The notes beneath the pieces are model-generated. The model was not told where the DNA came from. It searched no databases and saw only the letters and a program-made list of their open reading frames with translations. Shown one piece after another: positions 33,112-40,585 of a stretch of 44,604 nucleotides of DNA; position 1 is the stretch's first letter, and every line of letters starts with the position of its first letter. Source of the DNA: JAVKFY01 sp040223615 (GTDB lineage: Bacteria > Pseudomonadota > Alphaproteobacteria > GCA-2731375); assembly GCA_040223615.1 (NCBI GenBank), contig JAVKFY010000003.1, positions 1-44,604 of the forward strand, read 5' to 3'. A program made the position numbers and the translations under genes.

Positions 33112-33989
33112 TCCCGGAACGCCTGCTGGAACTGTGGACGACGTATGGCGATGCGCTGTCGCATCCGGTGCGGACCTTTTCGTTCCCGCAGTTCGACATG
33201 ACGTTCGAGGACGCGCCCTACCAGATGGGCGTGATCAACCTGTCGCGCGACTCGTCCTACCGCGAGAGCATCTGCCACACGCCGGATATGGCGCGCTATC
33301 GCGCCCGGCGGATGACGGTGGAGGGCGCGGTGATGATCGACGTCGGCGCGGAGTCGACCGGCGACGACACCGACCTGGTCGACGTGACCCGCCAGATCGA
33401 CACGCTAAGGCCGGTGCTCGACGTGCTGGTCGAGGACAACATGATGGTCTCGATCGAGACCTATCACGCCGAGGTCGCGGCGGCGGTGCTGGAGGCCGGC
33501 GCCGGCGTCATCAATCTCACCGGACGGATCGACGACCGGGCGTTCTATGAAGACATCGCGCGACACCAGGCCGGGCTGGTGATGTGCTACACGCCGGGCG
33601 AGAACGCGCGGTCCGGCGATGCGTTGCCGTCGCCGGACAAGCTGGTCGACGACCAGCTTGAGTTCTTTGCCGAGCGGGTGGCACTGGCCATCGGGGCGGG
33701 TGTCGAGCGCTTGTGGCTCGATCCGGGGTTCGGCTTCGCGCTGGGCCTGCGCGACGGGCCGGAGCGGGTGCGCTACCAGACCGAGAGCATGTTCCAGGCG
33801 TTCCGCCTGCGCGAACTGGGCTGGCCGGTCTGCGTGACGCTGGCCTCGTCGGTCTACCTGTTCCGCGACGAGGTGCGAACCGCGGAGACCAGCTCGGCGA
33901 CGCTGGCCCTGCTGTCCAAGGCCAACCTGATCAGAAGCCACGAAGTCGCGCGCGTCCAGCCGGTGCTGGACATGGTGGCGATGTTGTGA
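33108..33989 (+). CDS. Dihydropteroate synthase-like protein lacking canonical substrate residues
   Basis: A 293-residue TIM-barrel protein of the DHPS/FolP superfamily by its place in the operon and by MGVINLSRDSSYRES (near 40, in the position of GILNVTPDSFSDGG), MIDVGAESTGDD (near 75, DIGGESTRPG in FolP) and WLDPGFGF (near 203). It departs from FolP at residues known to matter: the Lys after DPGxGF and the SRK loop that bind substrate are absent, and STRPG is STGDD. So it may use another pterin or acceptor, or act with a second FolP elsewhere. ATG 33108 overlaps the folK stop by 4 bases. Confidence 0.75.
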   Translation: MIPERLLELWTTYGDALSHPVRTFSFPQFDMTFEDAPYQMGVINLSRDSSYRESICHTPDMARYRARRMTVEGAVMIDVGAESTGDDTDLVDVTRQIDTLRPVLDVLVEDNMMVSIETYHAEVAAAVLEAGAGVINLTGRIDDRAFYEDIARHQAGLVMCYTPGENARSGDALPSPDKLVDDQLEFFAERVALAIGAGVERLWLDPGFGFALGLRDGPERVRYQTESMFQAFRLRELGWPVCVTLASSVYLFRDEVRTAETSSATLALLSKANLIRSHEVARVQPVLDMVAML

Positions 33990-34729
33990 GCGCGGCGCTG
34001 GTCACCGGCGCCGGACGACGGCTTGGCCGGGCCATCGCGCTCGGCCTGGCCGCCGACGGATACGCGGTCGGCGTGCACCACCACGTGTCGGCCGCGGGCG
34101 CGGCGGAGGTGGTCGCCGAGATCGAGGCCGGCGGCGGCCGCGCGGTGGCGCTGCCCTACGACCTGACCGATGCGACCGGTTGCGGTGTGTTGGTCGAGCG
34201 CGCGGTCGCGGCGCTGGGCCCGCTGTCGGTTCTGGTCAACTCGGCATCCGACTTCGGCAAGGACTCGCTGGGCGGCCTCACCGCTGAAAGCTGGCGCCGG
34301 CTGGTCGATGTGAACCTGACCGCGCCGGTGTTCCTGATGCAGGCTTTCGCAGCGCAGGAGCCGGTCCCGGACGGCGCCGCGATCGTGAACCTGCTGGACA
34401 CGCAGACGACCTCGCCGTCGCCGATCCGGTTCAGTTACTTCACCGGCAAGTTCGGACTGGAGGGGGCGACGCGGCTGGCCGCCGTCGATCTCGCCGCCGA
34501 GGGCATCCGGGTCAACGCGGTGGCGCCGGGATTGGTCCTGCCGAGCGAGCAATCGCCGCGGACATTCGCCGCGCGCCAGCAGCTCACGCCGCTCGGCGAG
34601 GGGTTGGGCACCGATGACGTGGTCGATGCGGTGCGCTACCTGATCGGCGCGAAGCAGGTCACCGGCCAGGTGCTCGTCGTCGATGCCGGCCAGCGGCTGA
34701 TGGGCTTCGGCAACACGCCCGCGGGCTGA
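33986..34729 (+). CDS. folM: Pteridine-reductase-type short-chain dehydrogenase (FolM-like)
   Basis: A 247-residue NAD(P)H oxidoreductase. The cofactor motif is TGAGRRLGR (residues 7-15), matching the TGxxxRxG form of PTR1/FolM rather than the ordinary TGxxxGxG. Asn-containing LVNSAS is near residue 87 and the catalytic YxxxK is SYFTGKFG near 150; VNAVAPGLVLP follows. With folB, folK and a folP-like gene on the same transcript, reduction of dihydrofolate or dihydromonapterin is the obvious role. The start GTG 33986 overlaps the folP-like stop. The symbol is a functional guess; an unrelated SDR substrate remains possible. Confidence 0.78.
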   Translation: MSAALVTGAGRRLGRAIALGLAADGYAVGVHHHVSAAGAAEVVAEIEAGGGRAVALPYDLTDATGCGVLVERAVAALGPLSVLVNSASDFGKDSLGGLTAESWRRLVDVNLTAPVFLMQAFAAQEPVPDGAAIVNLLDTQTTSPSPIRFSYFTGKFGLEGATRLAAVDLAAEGIRVNAVAPGLVLPSEQSPRTFAARQQLTPLGEGLGTDDVVDAVRYLIGAKQVTGQVLVVDAGQRLMGFGNTPAG

Positions 34730-34790
34730 CCTTGCTCCGGCGACGGCCGGGCAAGTAGGGTGCCGCGTTGGATTTGTGAAAGGGTATTTC

Positions 34791-36059
34791 TTGGCAGTTG
34801 AAGTCACCACGCTTGCCAATGGCCTGCGCGTCGTCAGCGACGCCATGCCGCATCTGGAGAGCGCGTCGGTCGGCGTCTGGGTCGACGTCGGCGCGCGCTA
34901 CGAGACCGCGGAGATCAACGGCGTCGCCCACTTGCTGGAGCACATGGCGTTCAAGGGCACCAAGCGCCGCGACGCGCGCGCCATCGCCACCGAGATCGAG
35001 GCCGTTGGCGGCCACCTCAACGCCTATACCGGGCGCGAGCACACCGCCTACTACGCCCGCGTGCTGAAGGACGACATGCCGCTGGCCGTCGATATTCTCG
35101 GCGACATCCTGCAGCACTCGGTGTTCGACCCGACCGAGCTGGAGCGCGAGCGCCATGTGGTGCTGCAGGAGATCGGCCAGGCGGAGGACACGCCCGACGA
35201 CATCATCTTCGACCACCTGCAGGCGGCCTCATATCCGGACCAGCCGATGGGCTGGTCGATCCTGGGCACCGACGAGACCGTGGGCGGCATGACCCGTGAT
35301 GCGCTGGCCGGGTTCATGGGCCATCACTACCGCGCCGAGCGCATGGTGCTGGTCGCCGCCGGGGCGGTCGAGCATGATGCCGTGGTGCGGCTGGCCGAGG
35401 ACACCTTCGGCGGCCTGGCGCGGGCGGAACAGAACGGCTACCAGCCGGCGCGCTATGTCGGCGGTGAGATCCGGCTGGAACGCGACCTGGAGCAGGTGCA
35501 CGTCGCCCTGGCGCTGCCCGGCGTGCCCTATGACGACCCGGACTTCTATGCCTGCCAGGTGCTGTCGACGGTGGCAGGCGGCGGCATGTCGAGCCGGCTG
35601 TTCCAGGAACTGCGCGAGGTCCGGGGGCTGTGCTATTCGATCTTCACCTTCGCCTCGTCCTACGTCGATGGCGGCAGCTTCGGGCTGTACGCCGGGACCG
35701 GCGAGGACCAGATCGCGGAACTGGTGCCGGTGGCCTGCGACGAGCTGGCCCGGATCGCGAGCGATGCCGACGAGGACGAGGTGGCGCGCGCCCGCGCCCA
35801 GCTCAAGGCCGGCATGCTGATGTCGCTGGAAAGCAGCGCGTCGCGCACCGAACAGCTCGCCCGGCAGATGCTGATCTACGGCCGGCCGTTGTCGGTGGAG
35901 GAGATCGTCGCGCGGGTCGATCAGGTCGACGCGGACGCCGTGCGCCGGGTGACGGCGCGGCTGCTGGCGGGCAAGCCGTCGCTGGCGGCGCTCGGGCCGG
36001 TGGCGCAGCTTGCCTCGTTCGCGGACATCGCGGCAAAATTCAACGGTCATTCCGTCTAG
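34791..36059 (+). CDS. M16 family zinc metallopeptidase (mitochondrial processing peptidase-like)
   Basis: A 422-residue protein. The inverted zinc motif HxxEH is HLLEH at residues 47-51, with the third ligand Glu in VVLQEIGQAEDTPDD near 127; a second domain includes the GGGMSSRLFQELREVRGLCYS segment near 265. The start is taken as TTG 34791, 6 bases after AAAGGG; GTG 34776 is the other choice. The cellular role is not known for bacterial members, though the family is related to organelle presequence proteases. It and the following acetyltransferase are usually next to thrC in alphaproteobacteria. Confidence 0.88.
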   Translation: MAVEVTTLANGLRVVSDAMPHLESASVGVWVDVGARYETAEINGVAHLLEHMAFKGTKRRDARAIATEIEAVGGHLNAYTGREHTAYYARVLKDDMPLAVDILGDILQHSVFDPTELERERHVVLQEIGQAEDTPDDIIFDHLQAASYPDQPMGWSILGTDETVGGMTRDALAGFMGHHYRAERMVLVAAGAVEHDAVVRLAEDTFGGLARAEQNGYQPARYVGGEIRLERDLEQVHVALALPGVPYDDPDFYACQVLSTVAGGGMSSRLFQELREVRGLCYSIFTFASSYVDGGSFGLYAGTGEDQIAELVPVACDELARIASDADEDEVARARAQLKAGMLMSLESSASRTEQLARQMLIYGRPLSVEEIVARVDQVDADAVRRVTARLLAGKPSLAALGPVAQLASFADIAAKFNGHSV

Positions 36060-36083
36060 GCGAGCCGTAAGGGAGGGACGCCG

Positions 36084-36683
36084 GTGTCGGCATTCCTGCG
36101 CAATCCACCATGGACCGGTGCACCGCCGGTTTTGCGCGGCGGGCGCGTGTATCTGCGCGCACCGCAGGTCAGCGACTGGTCCGGTTGGGCGCGGCTGCGC
36201 GCATCGAGCCGCGAGTTCCTGACCCCCTGGGAGCCGACCTGGACCGCCGACGAACTGACCCGGCTGGCCTACCGTCGCCGGCTGCGCCGCTATCAGCGCG
36301 ACGCGCGCGACGGCTACGGCTATGCCTTCTTCATCTTCCGCACCGCCGACGAGGAGCAGGTCGGCGGCCTGACGCTGTCGAACGTGCGCCGCGGCGTCAC
36401 CCAGTCCTGCTCGCTCGGCTACTGGATGGGCAAGCCGTACGCCGGACATGGCATGATGCAGGACGCGGTCCGCACCCTGCTGCCGTTCGTGTTCGACGAC
36501 CTGGGCCTGCATCGGCTGGAGGCCGCGTGCCTGCCGTCGAACGAGCCCTCGAAGGCGGTGCTGCGCGGTACCGGCTTCGTCGAAGAGGGCTACGCGCGCG
36601 AGTATCTGCGCATCAACGGCGTGTGGCGCGACCATGTGCTGTTCTCGCTGCTCGCCAAGGACGCGAGGCGCAACGCACAGTGA
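36084..36683 (+). CDS. RimJ/RimL-type GNAT acetyltransferase
   Basis: A 199-residue N-acetyltransferase of the GNAT fold, resembling ribosomal-protein N-terminal acetylases. VYLRAPQVSDW (near 22), LGYWMGKPYAGHGMMQDAVRTLLPFVFDDLGLHRLEA (near 112, containing the acetyl-CoA loop) and NEPSKAVLRGTGFVEEGYAREYLRINGVWRDHVLFSLL (near 153) are typical. The start is GTG 36084 after AAGGGAGGG. It overlaps the MetE-like gene as GTGA. Confidence 0.87.
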   Translation: MSAFLRNPPWTGAPPVLRGGRVYLRAPQVSDWSGWARLRASSREFLTPWEPTWTADELTRLAYRRRLRRYQRDARDGYGYAFFIFRTADEEQVGGLTLSNVRRGVTQSCSLGYWMGKPYAGHGMMQDAVRTLLPFVFDDLGLHRLEAACLPSNEPSKAVLRGTGFVEEGYAREYLRINGVWRDHVLFSLLAKDARRNAQ

Positions 36684-37729
36684 GCGGCAATTGGCTGAAC
36701 GGCGTGCCGATCCTGCCGACGACGGTGGTCGGCAGCTACCCGCAGCCCGGCTGGTTGGTGGATCAGGAGGCGCTGCGTCAGGCTGGCGTGCCGCGGGTGC
36801 GCGCCCGCGACATCTGGCGCCTGGGCGGCGACGCGCTGGCCGAGGGACAGCACGACGCGGCGGTGCTGGCGCTGCATGACATGGCGCGCGCCGGGGTCGA
36901 TATCGTCGGCGACGGCGAGGCCGAGCGCGAAAGCTACTCCAACCTGTTCGCCACGGCGCTGGACGGCATCGATCTGGTGAAGCCGGGCAACACGTTCGGG
37001 CGCGGCAACCGGGCGACGCCGGTGCCGCGCGTGATCGGGCCGGTGAAGCGCACGCGGCCGGTGGTCACCGACACCGTACGTTTCGTTCGCGCGCAGACCG
37101 ACCTGGCGCTGAAGGTGACGTTGCCCGGCCCGTTCACCATGGCGCAGCAGGCGGCGAACGAATTCTATGACGACGATGCCGACCTGGCCTTCGCCTATGC
37201 CGAGGCGGTGAACGCGGAGATGAAGGACGCCTTCGCCGCCGGCGCCGACATCGTGCAGCTCGACGAGCCGTGGATGCAGGCCCGCCCGGAGGTCGCCGCG
37301 CGCTATGCCGTCGACGCGATCAACAAGGCGCTGGCCGGCGCGCCGGGGCCGACGGCGGTGCACATGTGCATGGGCTATGCGGCGATGGTGAAGGACAAGC
37401 CGACCGGCTACACCTTCCTGCCCGAGCTCGACGCGACCACGGCCGACGTGATCTCGATCGAGGCGGCGCAGCCCGGCCTCGACGTGGAGAACCTGGCGGG
37501 CCTGCCGCACAAGAAGATCATGCTCGGGGTGATCGACCTCGACAATCCCGAGGCGGAAACCCAGGAGACGGTCGCCGAACGGCTTCGCGCCGCGCTGCAG
37601 GTGCTGCCGGCTGAACGCATCGTGGTGGCGCCGGACTGCGGCATGAAGTACATCCCGCGCGCCGTCGCCTTCGCCAAGCTGAAGGCGATGGTCGACGGCA
37701 CCAGGATCGTCCGCGCGGAGATCGGCTAG
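36680..37729 (+). CDS. MetE-like cobalamin-independent methionine synthase (C-terminal catalytic domain only)
   Basis: A 349-residue protein equal to the C-terminal half of MetE, the methyltransferase barrel; no N-terminal substrate domain is present. The zinc ligands are visible: HxC in VHMCMGYAAM near residue 233, Glu in ISIEAAQPG near 258 and Cys in APDCGMKYIPR near 322. SYPQPGWL (near 18) and DEPWMQARPE (near 195) are conserved. Members of this short family often accept a corrinoid- or small-molecule-bound methyl group, so the methyl donor is uncertain. The start GTG overlaps the GNAT stop, and the TAG stop lies in the CTAG terminus of the repeat element. Confidence 0.85.
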   Translation: MSGNWLNGVPILPTTVVGSYPQPGWLVDQEALRQAGVPRVRARDIWRLGGDALAEGQHDAAVLALHDMARAGVDIVGDGEAERESYSNLFATALDGIDLVKPGNTFGRGNRATPVPRVIGPVKRTRPVVTDTVRFVRAQTDLALKVTLPGPFTMAQQAANEFYDDDADLAFAYAEAVNAEMKDAFAAGADIVQLDEPWMQARPEVAARYAVDAINKALAGAPGPTAVHMCMGYAAMVKDKPTGYTFLPELDATTADVISIEAAQPGLDVENLAGLPHKKIMLGVIDLDNPEAETQETVAERLRAALQVLPAERIVVAPDCGMKYIPRAVAFAKLKAMVDGTRIVRAEIG

Positions 37730-37795
37730 AGCGTTTCATGTTTAGTCGGCACCAGCCCGCTGGTGCCGGTTCCGCGAAAGCGGGAAACACTCTAG
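37726..37795 (+). repeat. 70-base MITE-like palindromic element, copy 1
   Basis: CTAGAGCGTTTC at one end and GAAACACTCTAG at the other form terminal inverted repeats (11 of 12). Two inner hairpins are seen: GGCACCAGC/GCTGGTGCC and CCGCGAAAGCGG-like. Bases 37737-37795 are repeated exactly, in reverse, at 44546-44604. The first TAG is the stop of the MetE-like gene. Confidence 0.85.
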
Positions 37796-37801
37796 GCCGC
37801 T

Positions 37802-38899
37802 CTACCCCCGCCCGGACGGGAACGCCGTGACGCCAATCGCCTCGCGCATGTCCGTGGTGCTCTCGGCCTTCCAGTCCTCCAGCGGGATGCCGATCGCGTC
37901 GGCGACCCGGTCGATGGCGTTGAACAGACCGACCACGGCGGCGGAGTCCACCAGCGCTTCGGCGCCGAGCGTGTTGACGATGCCGGTGCGCACGTCGCGC
38001 AGTTCAGCCGGATCGCCGCTGACCACGGCCTCGGCGAAGTTCGCCAGCAGGGCGCCATGCGGAATGTTGCCGTCGGCCTCGCCGCCGTTCACCAACCCCA
38101 GATCGTAGTCCCGACCGTCATGTTTGCCGCTCGCACGGAGCAGTTGCGCATGGCTGGTCGTTCAATAGGCGCACTGGTTGATGGCCGAGACGCGCCCGGC
38201 GAGCAACTCGATCTGCGCGTGCGTGATGGCGCGGTACTCGTTGTCGAAGTCGTTCATCGCCGGGCCGGGCAGGTATTGCACCTCGACGAGATTGAAGAAG
38301 CCGCGAACCTCGTTCGGCACCAGGCTCATGGCACGGCGGATGTTCGCCGGCGGTCGGCCGCTCGGGTAGAGCCCCTCGTCCTCGCCCTCCGCGTCGGCCG
38401 GATCCAGCGTCGCGACCCAGGCCAGCCCGTGCTTGGCGCCGGGGGTGACACGCCGCGTCGGCTCGCCGGATACCGGTTCCGGCAGGGTGCGCCACGGCTC
38501 GCCAAGGCCGCTGGCGAAGGTGTCGATGGCGGTGAGCTGGGCGATCACGCCGACGGTTTCGACGTAGACCGATTCGTCCAGCCCGAGCCCGTTCTGCCAG
38601 CTCTCGGTGAGGCGGCCGGGGTCGGTGGCGATGCGGTGGATCGCCTCGACCTGGGCGGCCGGCAGGTCGCTCTTCGTGTCATGCGCCCCGTCGACCGAAC
38701 TCGGCGACAACGCCTCCTTGCGCGCCTTGCAGAGCGCGCACGCCGTGCGGGCGTGGCGTGTCTCGGCCGCGATCGCCACCCGCTGCGCCCCGGTGAGCCA
38801 GGTGCCGGGCCGGGCGATGCGGTCCCAGGCGGCGGCGTGCGCCTGGCGGATATCCTCGCGCACCGGAAACGGTGCGTTGACGTACCAGGTTGCGGGCAT
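37802..38899 (-). CDS. AhpD-like peroxidase-family protein, probable selenoprotein (in-frame TGA at 38162-38164)
   Basis: A 365-residue protein if TGA codon 246 is selenocysteine. Read from ATG 38899 (after GGAGGA) the frame passes NQCAY-U-TTSHAQLLRASG and ends at TAG 37804-37802. The residues Glu231, Cys243, Sec246 and His250 have the spacing of AhpD Glu118, Cys130, Cys133 and His137, with Sec replacing the second Cys. The N-terminal half holds a second, Cys-only site, ACALCKAR (C54, C57). Downstream coding stays family-like. This matches the group annotated as alkylhydroperoxidase-related selenoproteins. Role: probably peroxide or disulfide reduction. Without recoding it would split into 245- and about 97-residue pieces. 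Confidence 0.87.
38113..38159 (-). promoter_or_regulatory. SECIS-like hairpin of the AhpD-like gene
   Basis: In order on the minus strand: GACC (38159-38156) pairs with GGTC at the far end (38116-38113), CATG with CATG, then CTGCTC with GAGCGG (one U·G), closing a five-base loop CGTGC at 38137-38133. The loop is 24 bases after the TGA and has G second and T third. Internal loops are short. Found by hand. Confidence 0.6.
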
Positions 38900-38915
38900 G
38901 GGCGATCCTCCTTCG

Positions 38916-38943
38916 TTTCACCGGCGTCATGGTGCGCTATGAT
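38916..38943 (+). promoter_or_regulatory. Candidate promoter of the cysteine hydrolase gene
   Basis: TTTCAC at 38916-38921 and TATGAT at 38938-38943 are 16 bases apart in the 74-base gap between two divergent genes, 31 bases before the start. Confidence 0.45.
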
Positions 38944-38973
38944 CGGACGGGCGACAACCGAAGGAGACCGACC

Positions 38974-39618
38974 ATGGCGACCGCGGCGGAGCGGCTGAAC
39001 CGACCGGCGTTGCTGATCGTCGACATGCAGAACGATTTCGTGCGGCCGGGCGCGCCGCTGGAAGTGGCGGACGCGCGCGTAACCATCGCCGCGCATCAAC
39101 GCCTGATCGCCTGCTTTCGGGAGAAGCTGCGGCCGATCGTGTACACCAAGTTCATCACCACGCCGTATCGCAGCCTGCTGTGGAACTGGTCGCCGGAATG
39201 CGAGCCGCCGACCAAGTGTTGCTGGAAGAACCACAAGCGGCGCTACCAGGATTTCACCGAAGAGCTCGAGGTCACCGAGATCGTGCCGGAGCTGAAGCCG
39301 CATCCGAAGGACATGATCGTGGAGAAGTTCGGCTACGGCGCCTTCCACGGCACCGCGCTGGCCGACATGCTGCACAGCCACGGCGTGGAGGCGCTGGTGG
39401 TGACCGGCACGGTGACGCAGATATGCGTGGAGGAAACCGCGCGCCAGGCCTTCCACCACGGCTTCAAGACGACCATGGTGTCGGACGCGGTGTCGTCGTT
39501 CGACCCGGACCTGCATGCCGCGACCTTGAAGAATTTCGAGATGAAGTTCGGCTGGGTGCGAACCGCCGACGAAGTGATCGAGGACATGAGCTGGTCGTCG
39601 CGACGGCCAGCCCGATAG
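38974..39618 (+). CDS. Isochorismatase-family cysteine hydrolase
   Basis: A 214-residue amidohydrolase of the isochorismatase/nicotinamidase fold. The catalytic Asp is Asp17 in LLIVDMQNDF, the Lys is in MIVEKFGYGAFHGT near 112, and the nucleophilic Cys is in TGTVTQICVEETARQA near 151. The insertion NWSPECEPPTKCCWKNHKRR (residues 70-89) is Cys-rich and not part of the core. The substrate is unclear; such enzymes act on amides, carbamates or isochorismate. Start ATG 38974 follows AAGGAG. It is divergent from the AhpD-like gene and followed 11 bases later by the rhodanese. Confidence 0.88.
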   Translation: MATAAERLNRPALLIVDMQNDFVRPGAPLEVADARVTIAAHQRLIACFREKLRPIVYTKFITTPYRSLLWNWSPECEPPTKCCWKNHKRRYQDFTEELEVTEIVPELKPHPKDMIVEKFGYGAFHGTALADMLHSHGVEALVVTGTVTQICVEETARQAFHHGFKTTMVSDAVSSFDPDLHAATLKNFEMKFGWVRTADEVIEDMSWSSRRPAR

Positions 39619-39629
39619 GGAGTGTGGAG

Positions 39630-40010
39630 ATGGCGAAGGGTATCAAGGACTACATGGCCGAAGCCAAGGGGATGATCCAGGAGATCGACGTGGCGGAGGC
39701 CAAGGAGCTGGTAGCCGACCCCGGCGTCGTATTTCTGGACGTCCGAGAGCCGCCGGAGCTGGCCAATACCGGGCACATTCCCGGTGCCGTGCACGTGCCC
39801 CGTGGCCTGCTCGAGTTCCAGGCCGATCCCGAGGCGCCGACCCACAAGGCCGAGCTCGATCCGTCGAAGAAGATCGTCATCAACTGCGCCAGCGGGGGGC
39901 GCTCCGCCCTGGCGGCCAAGACGCTGACGGAGATGGGCTACACCGATGTGGTCAACCTGATCGGCGGCATGACGGCGTGGCTGGAGGCCGGCGGGCCGAC
40001 CGAGAAGTAG
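39630..40010 (+). CDS. Rhodanese-like sulfurtransferase
   Basis: A 126-residue single-domain rhodanese. VVFLDVREPPELANTGHIPGAVHVPRG (residues 33-59) is the N-terminal signature and the active-site loop is C86-A-S-G-G-R91. Expected to move sulfane sulfur or reduce persulfides in the cytoplasm. Start ATG 39630, 11 bases after the cysteine hydrolase, so likely one transcript. Its stop ends at 40010 and the next gene's stop begins at 40011 on the other strand. Confidence 0.88.
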   Translation: MAKGIKDYMAEAKGMIQEIDVAEAKELVADPGVVFLDVREPPELANTGHIPGAVHVPRGLLEFQADPEAPTHKAELDPSKKIVINCASGGRSALAAKTLTEMGYTDVVNLIGGMTAWLEAGGPTEK

Positions 40011-40550
40011 CTACGGCCGGGGCAGGGCCGCTTCGATCGCGGCGGTCAGTTTCGGGTCGGTCGGCTTCACCTGGGTCGGGAAGAAGGCGACCGGGCGACC
40101 GTCGGCGGCGATCAGGTACTTGTGGAAGTTCCAGCGTGGCGTCGATGCCGCGCCCAGTTCCGCCGCCAGCCAGCGGTAGAGCGGATGCGCGCCGGCGCCC
40201 TTGACCACCGCCTTGTCGGTGAGCGGGAAGTCGACGTCGTAGTTGACCTCGCAGAACGCCTTGATGGTTTGCGCGCTGCCCGGCTCCTGGCCGCCGAAGT
40301 CGTTGGACGGCACGCCAAGCACGATCAGCCCGCGCTCGCGGTAGCTGCGCCAGATCGTCACCAGATCGGCATACTGGTGCGTGTAGCCGCAGAACGACGC
40401 CGTGTTCACCACCAGCAGTGCCTTGCCACGGAAATCGCTGAGCGGCAGTGGCGCCCCGTCGATGGCGTCGAAGCGGAAGTCGTAGGCGGTCTCGGCCCGC
40501 GCCGGCAGGGCCAGGGCAAGCAGGATCAGCAGGGCGCGGAATATCGGCAT
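40011..40550 (-). CDS. Glutathione peroxidase family protein, exported
   Basis: A 179-residue peroxidase with a signal peptide (residues 1-19, ending PARAE). The active-site Cys54 is in VVNTASFCGYTHQY; the Gln in SNDFGGQEPGS and the Trp in RWNFHKYL complete the GPx triad. Cys is used where some relatives have selenocysteine. It would act in the periplasm, probably reducing hydroperoxides with thioredoxin-like donors. ATG 40550 is chosen because it starts the signal peptide. Confidence 0.9.
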   Translation of the reverse strand: MPIFRALLILLALALPARAETAYDFRFDAIDGAPLPLSDFRGKALLVVNTASFCGYTHQYADLVTIWRSYRERGLIVLGVPSNDFGGQEPGSAQTIKAFCEVNYDVDFPLTDKAVVKGAGAHPLYRWLAAELGAASTPRWNFHKYLIAADGRPVAFFPTQVKPTDPKLTAAIEAALPRP

Positions 40551-40585
40551 GCGATGGATATGGGCCGCGATGCGCCGCCGTCCAG

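Noticed and set aside
37802..38095. A separate 97-residue gene on the minus strand
   Set aside because: It is in the same frame as 38899-38162, directly continuous with it across one TGA, and matches the C-terminal end of that family.
29914..38899. Explaining both in-frame TGAs as pseudogenes or sequencing errors
   Set aside because: Two independent stops at exactly the redox Cys, both TGA and both followed by hairpins, are far better explained by selenocysteine. It remains the alternative if no Sec system exists.
40011..40550. Glutathione peroxidase as a third selenoprotein
   Set aside because: The active-site codon is TGC (Cys54), with no in-frame TGA.
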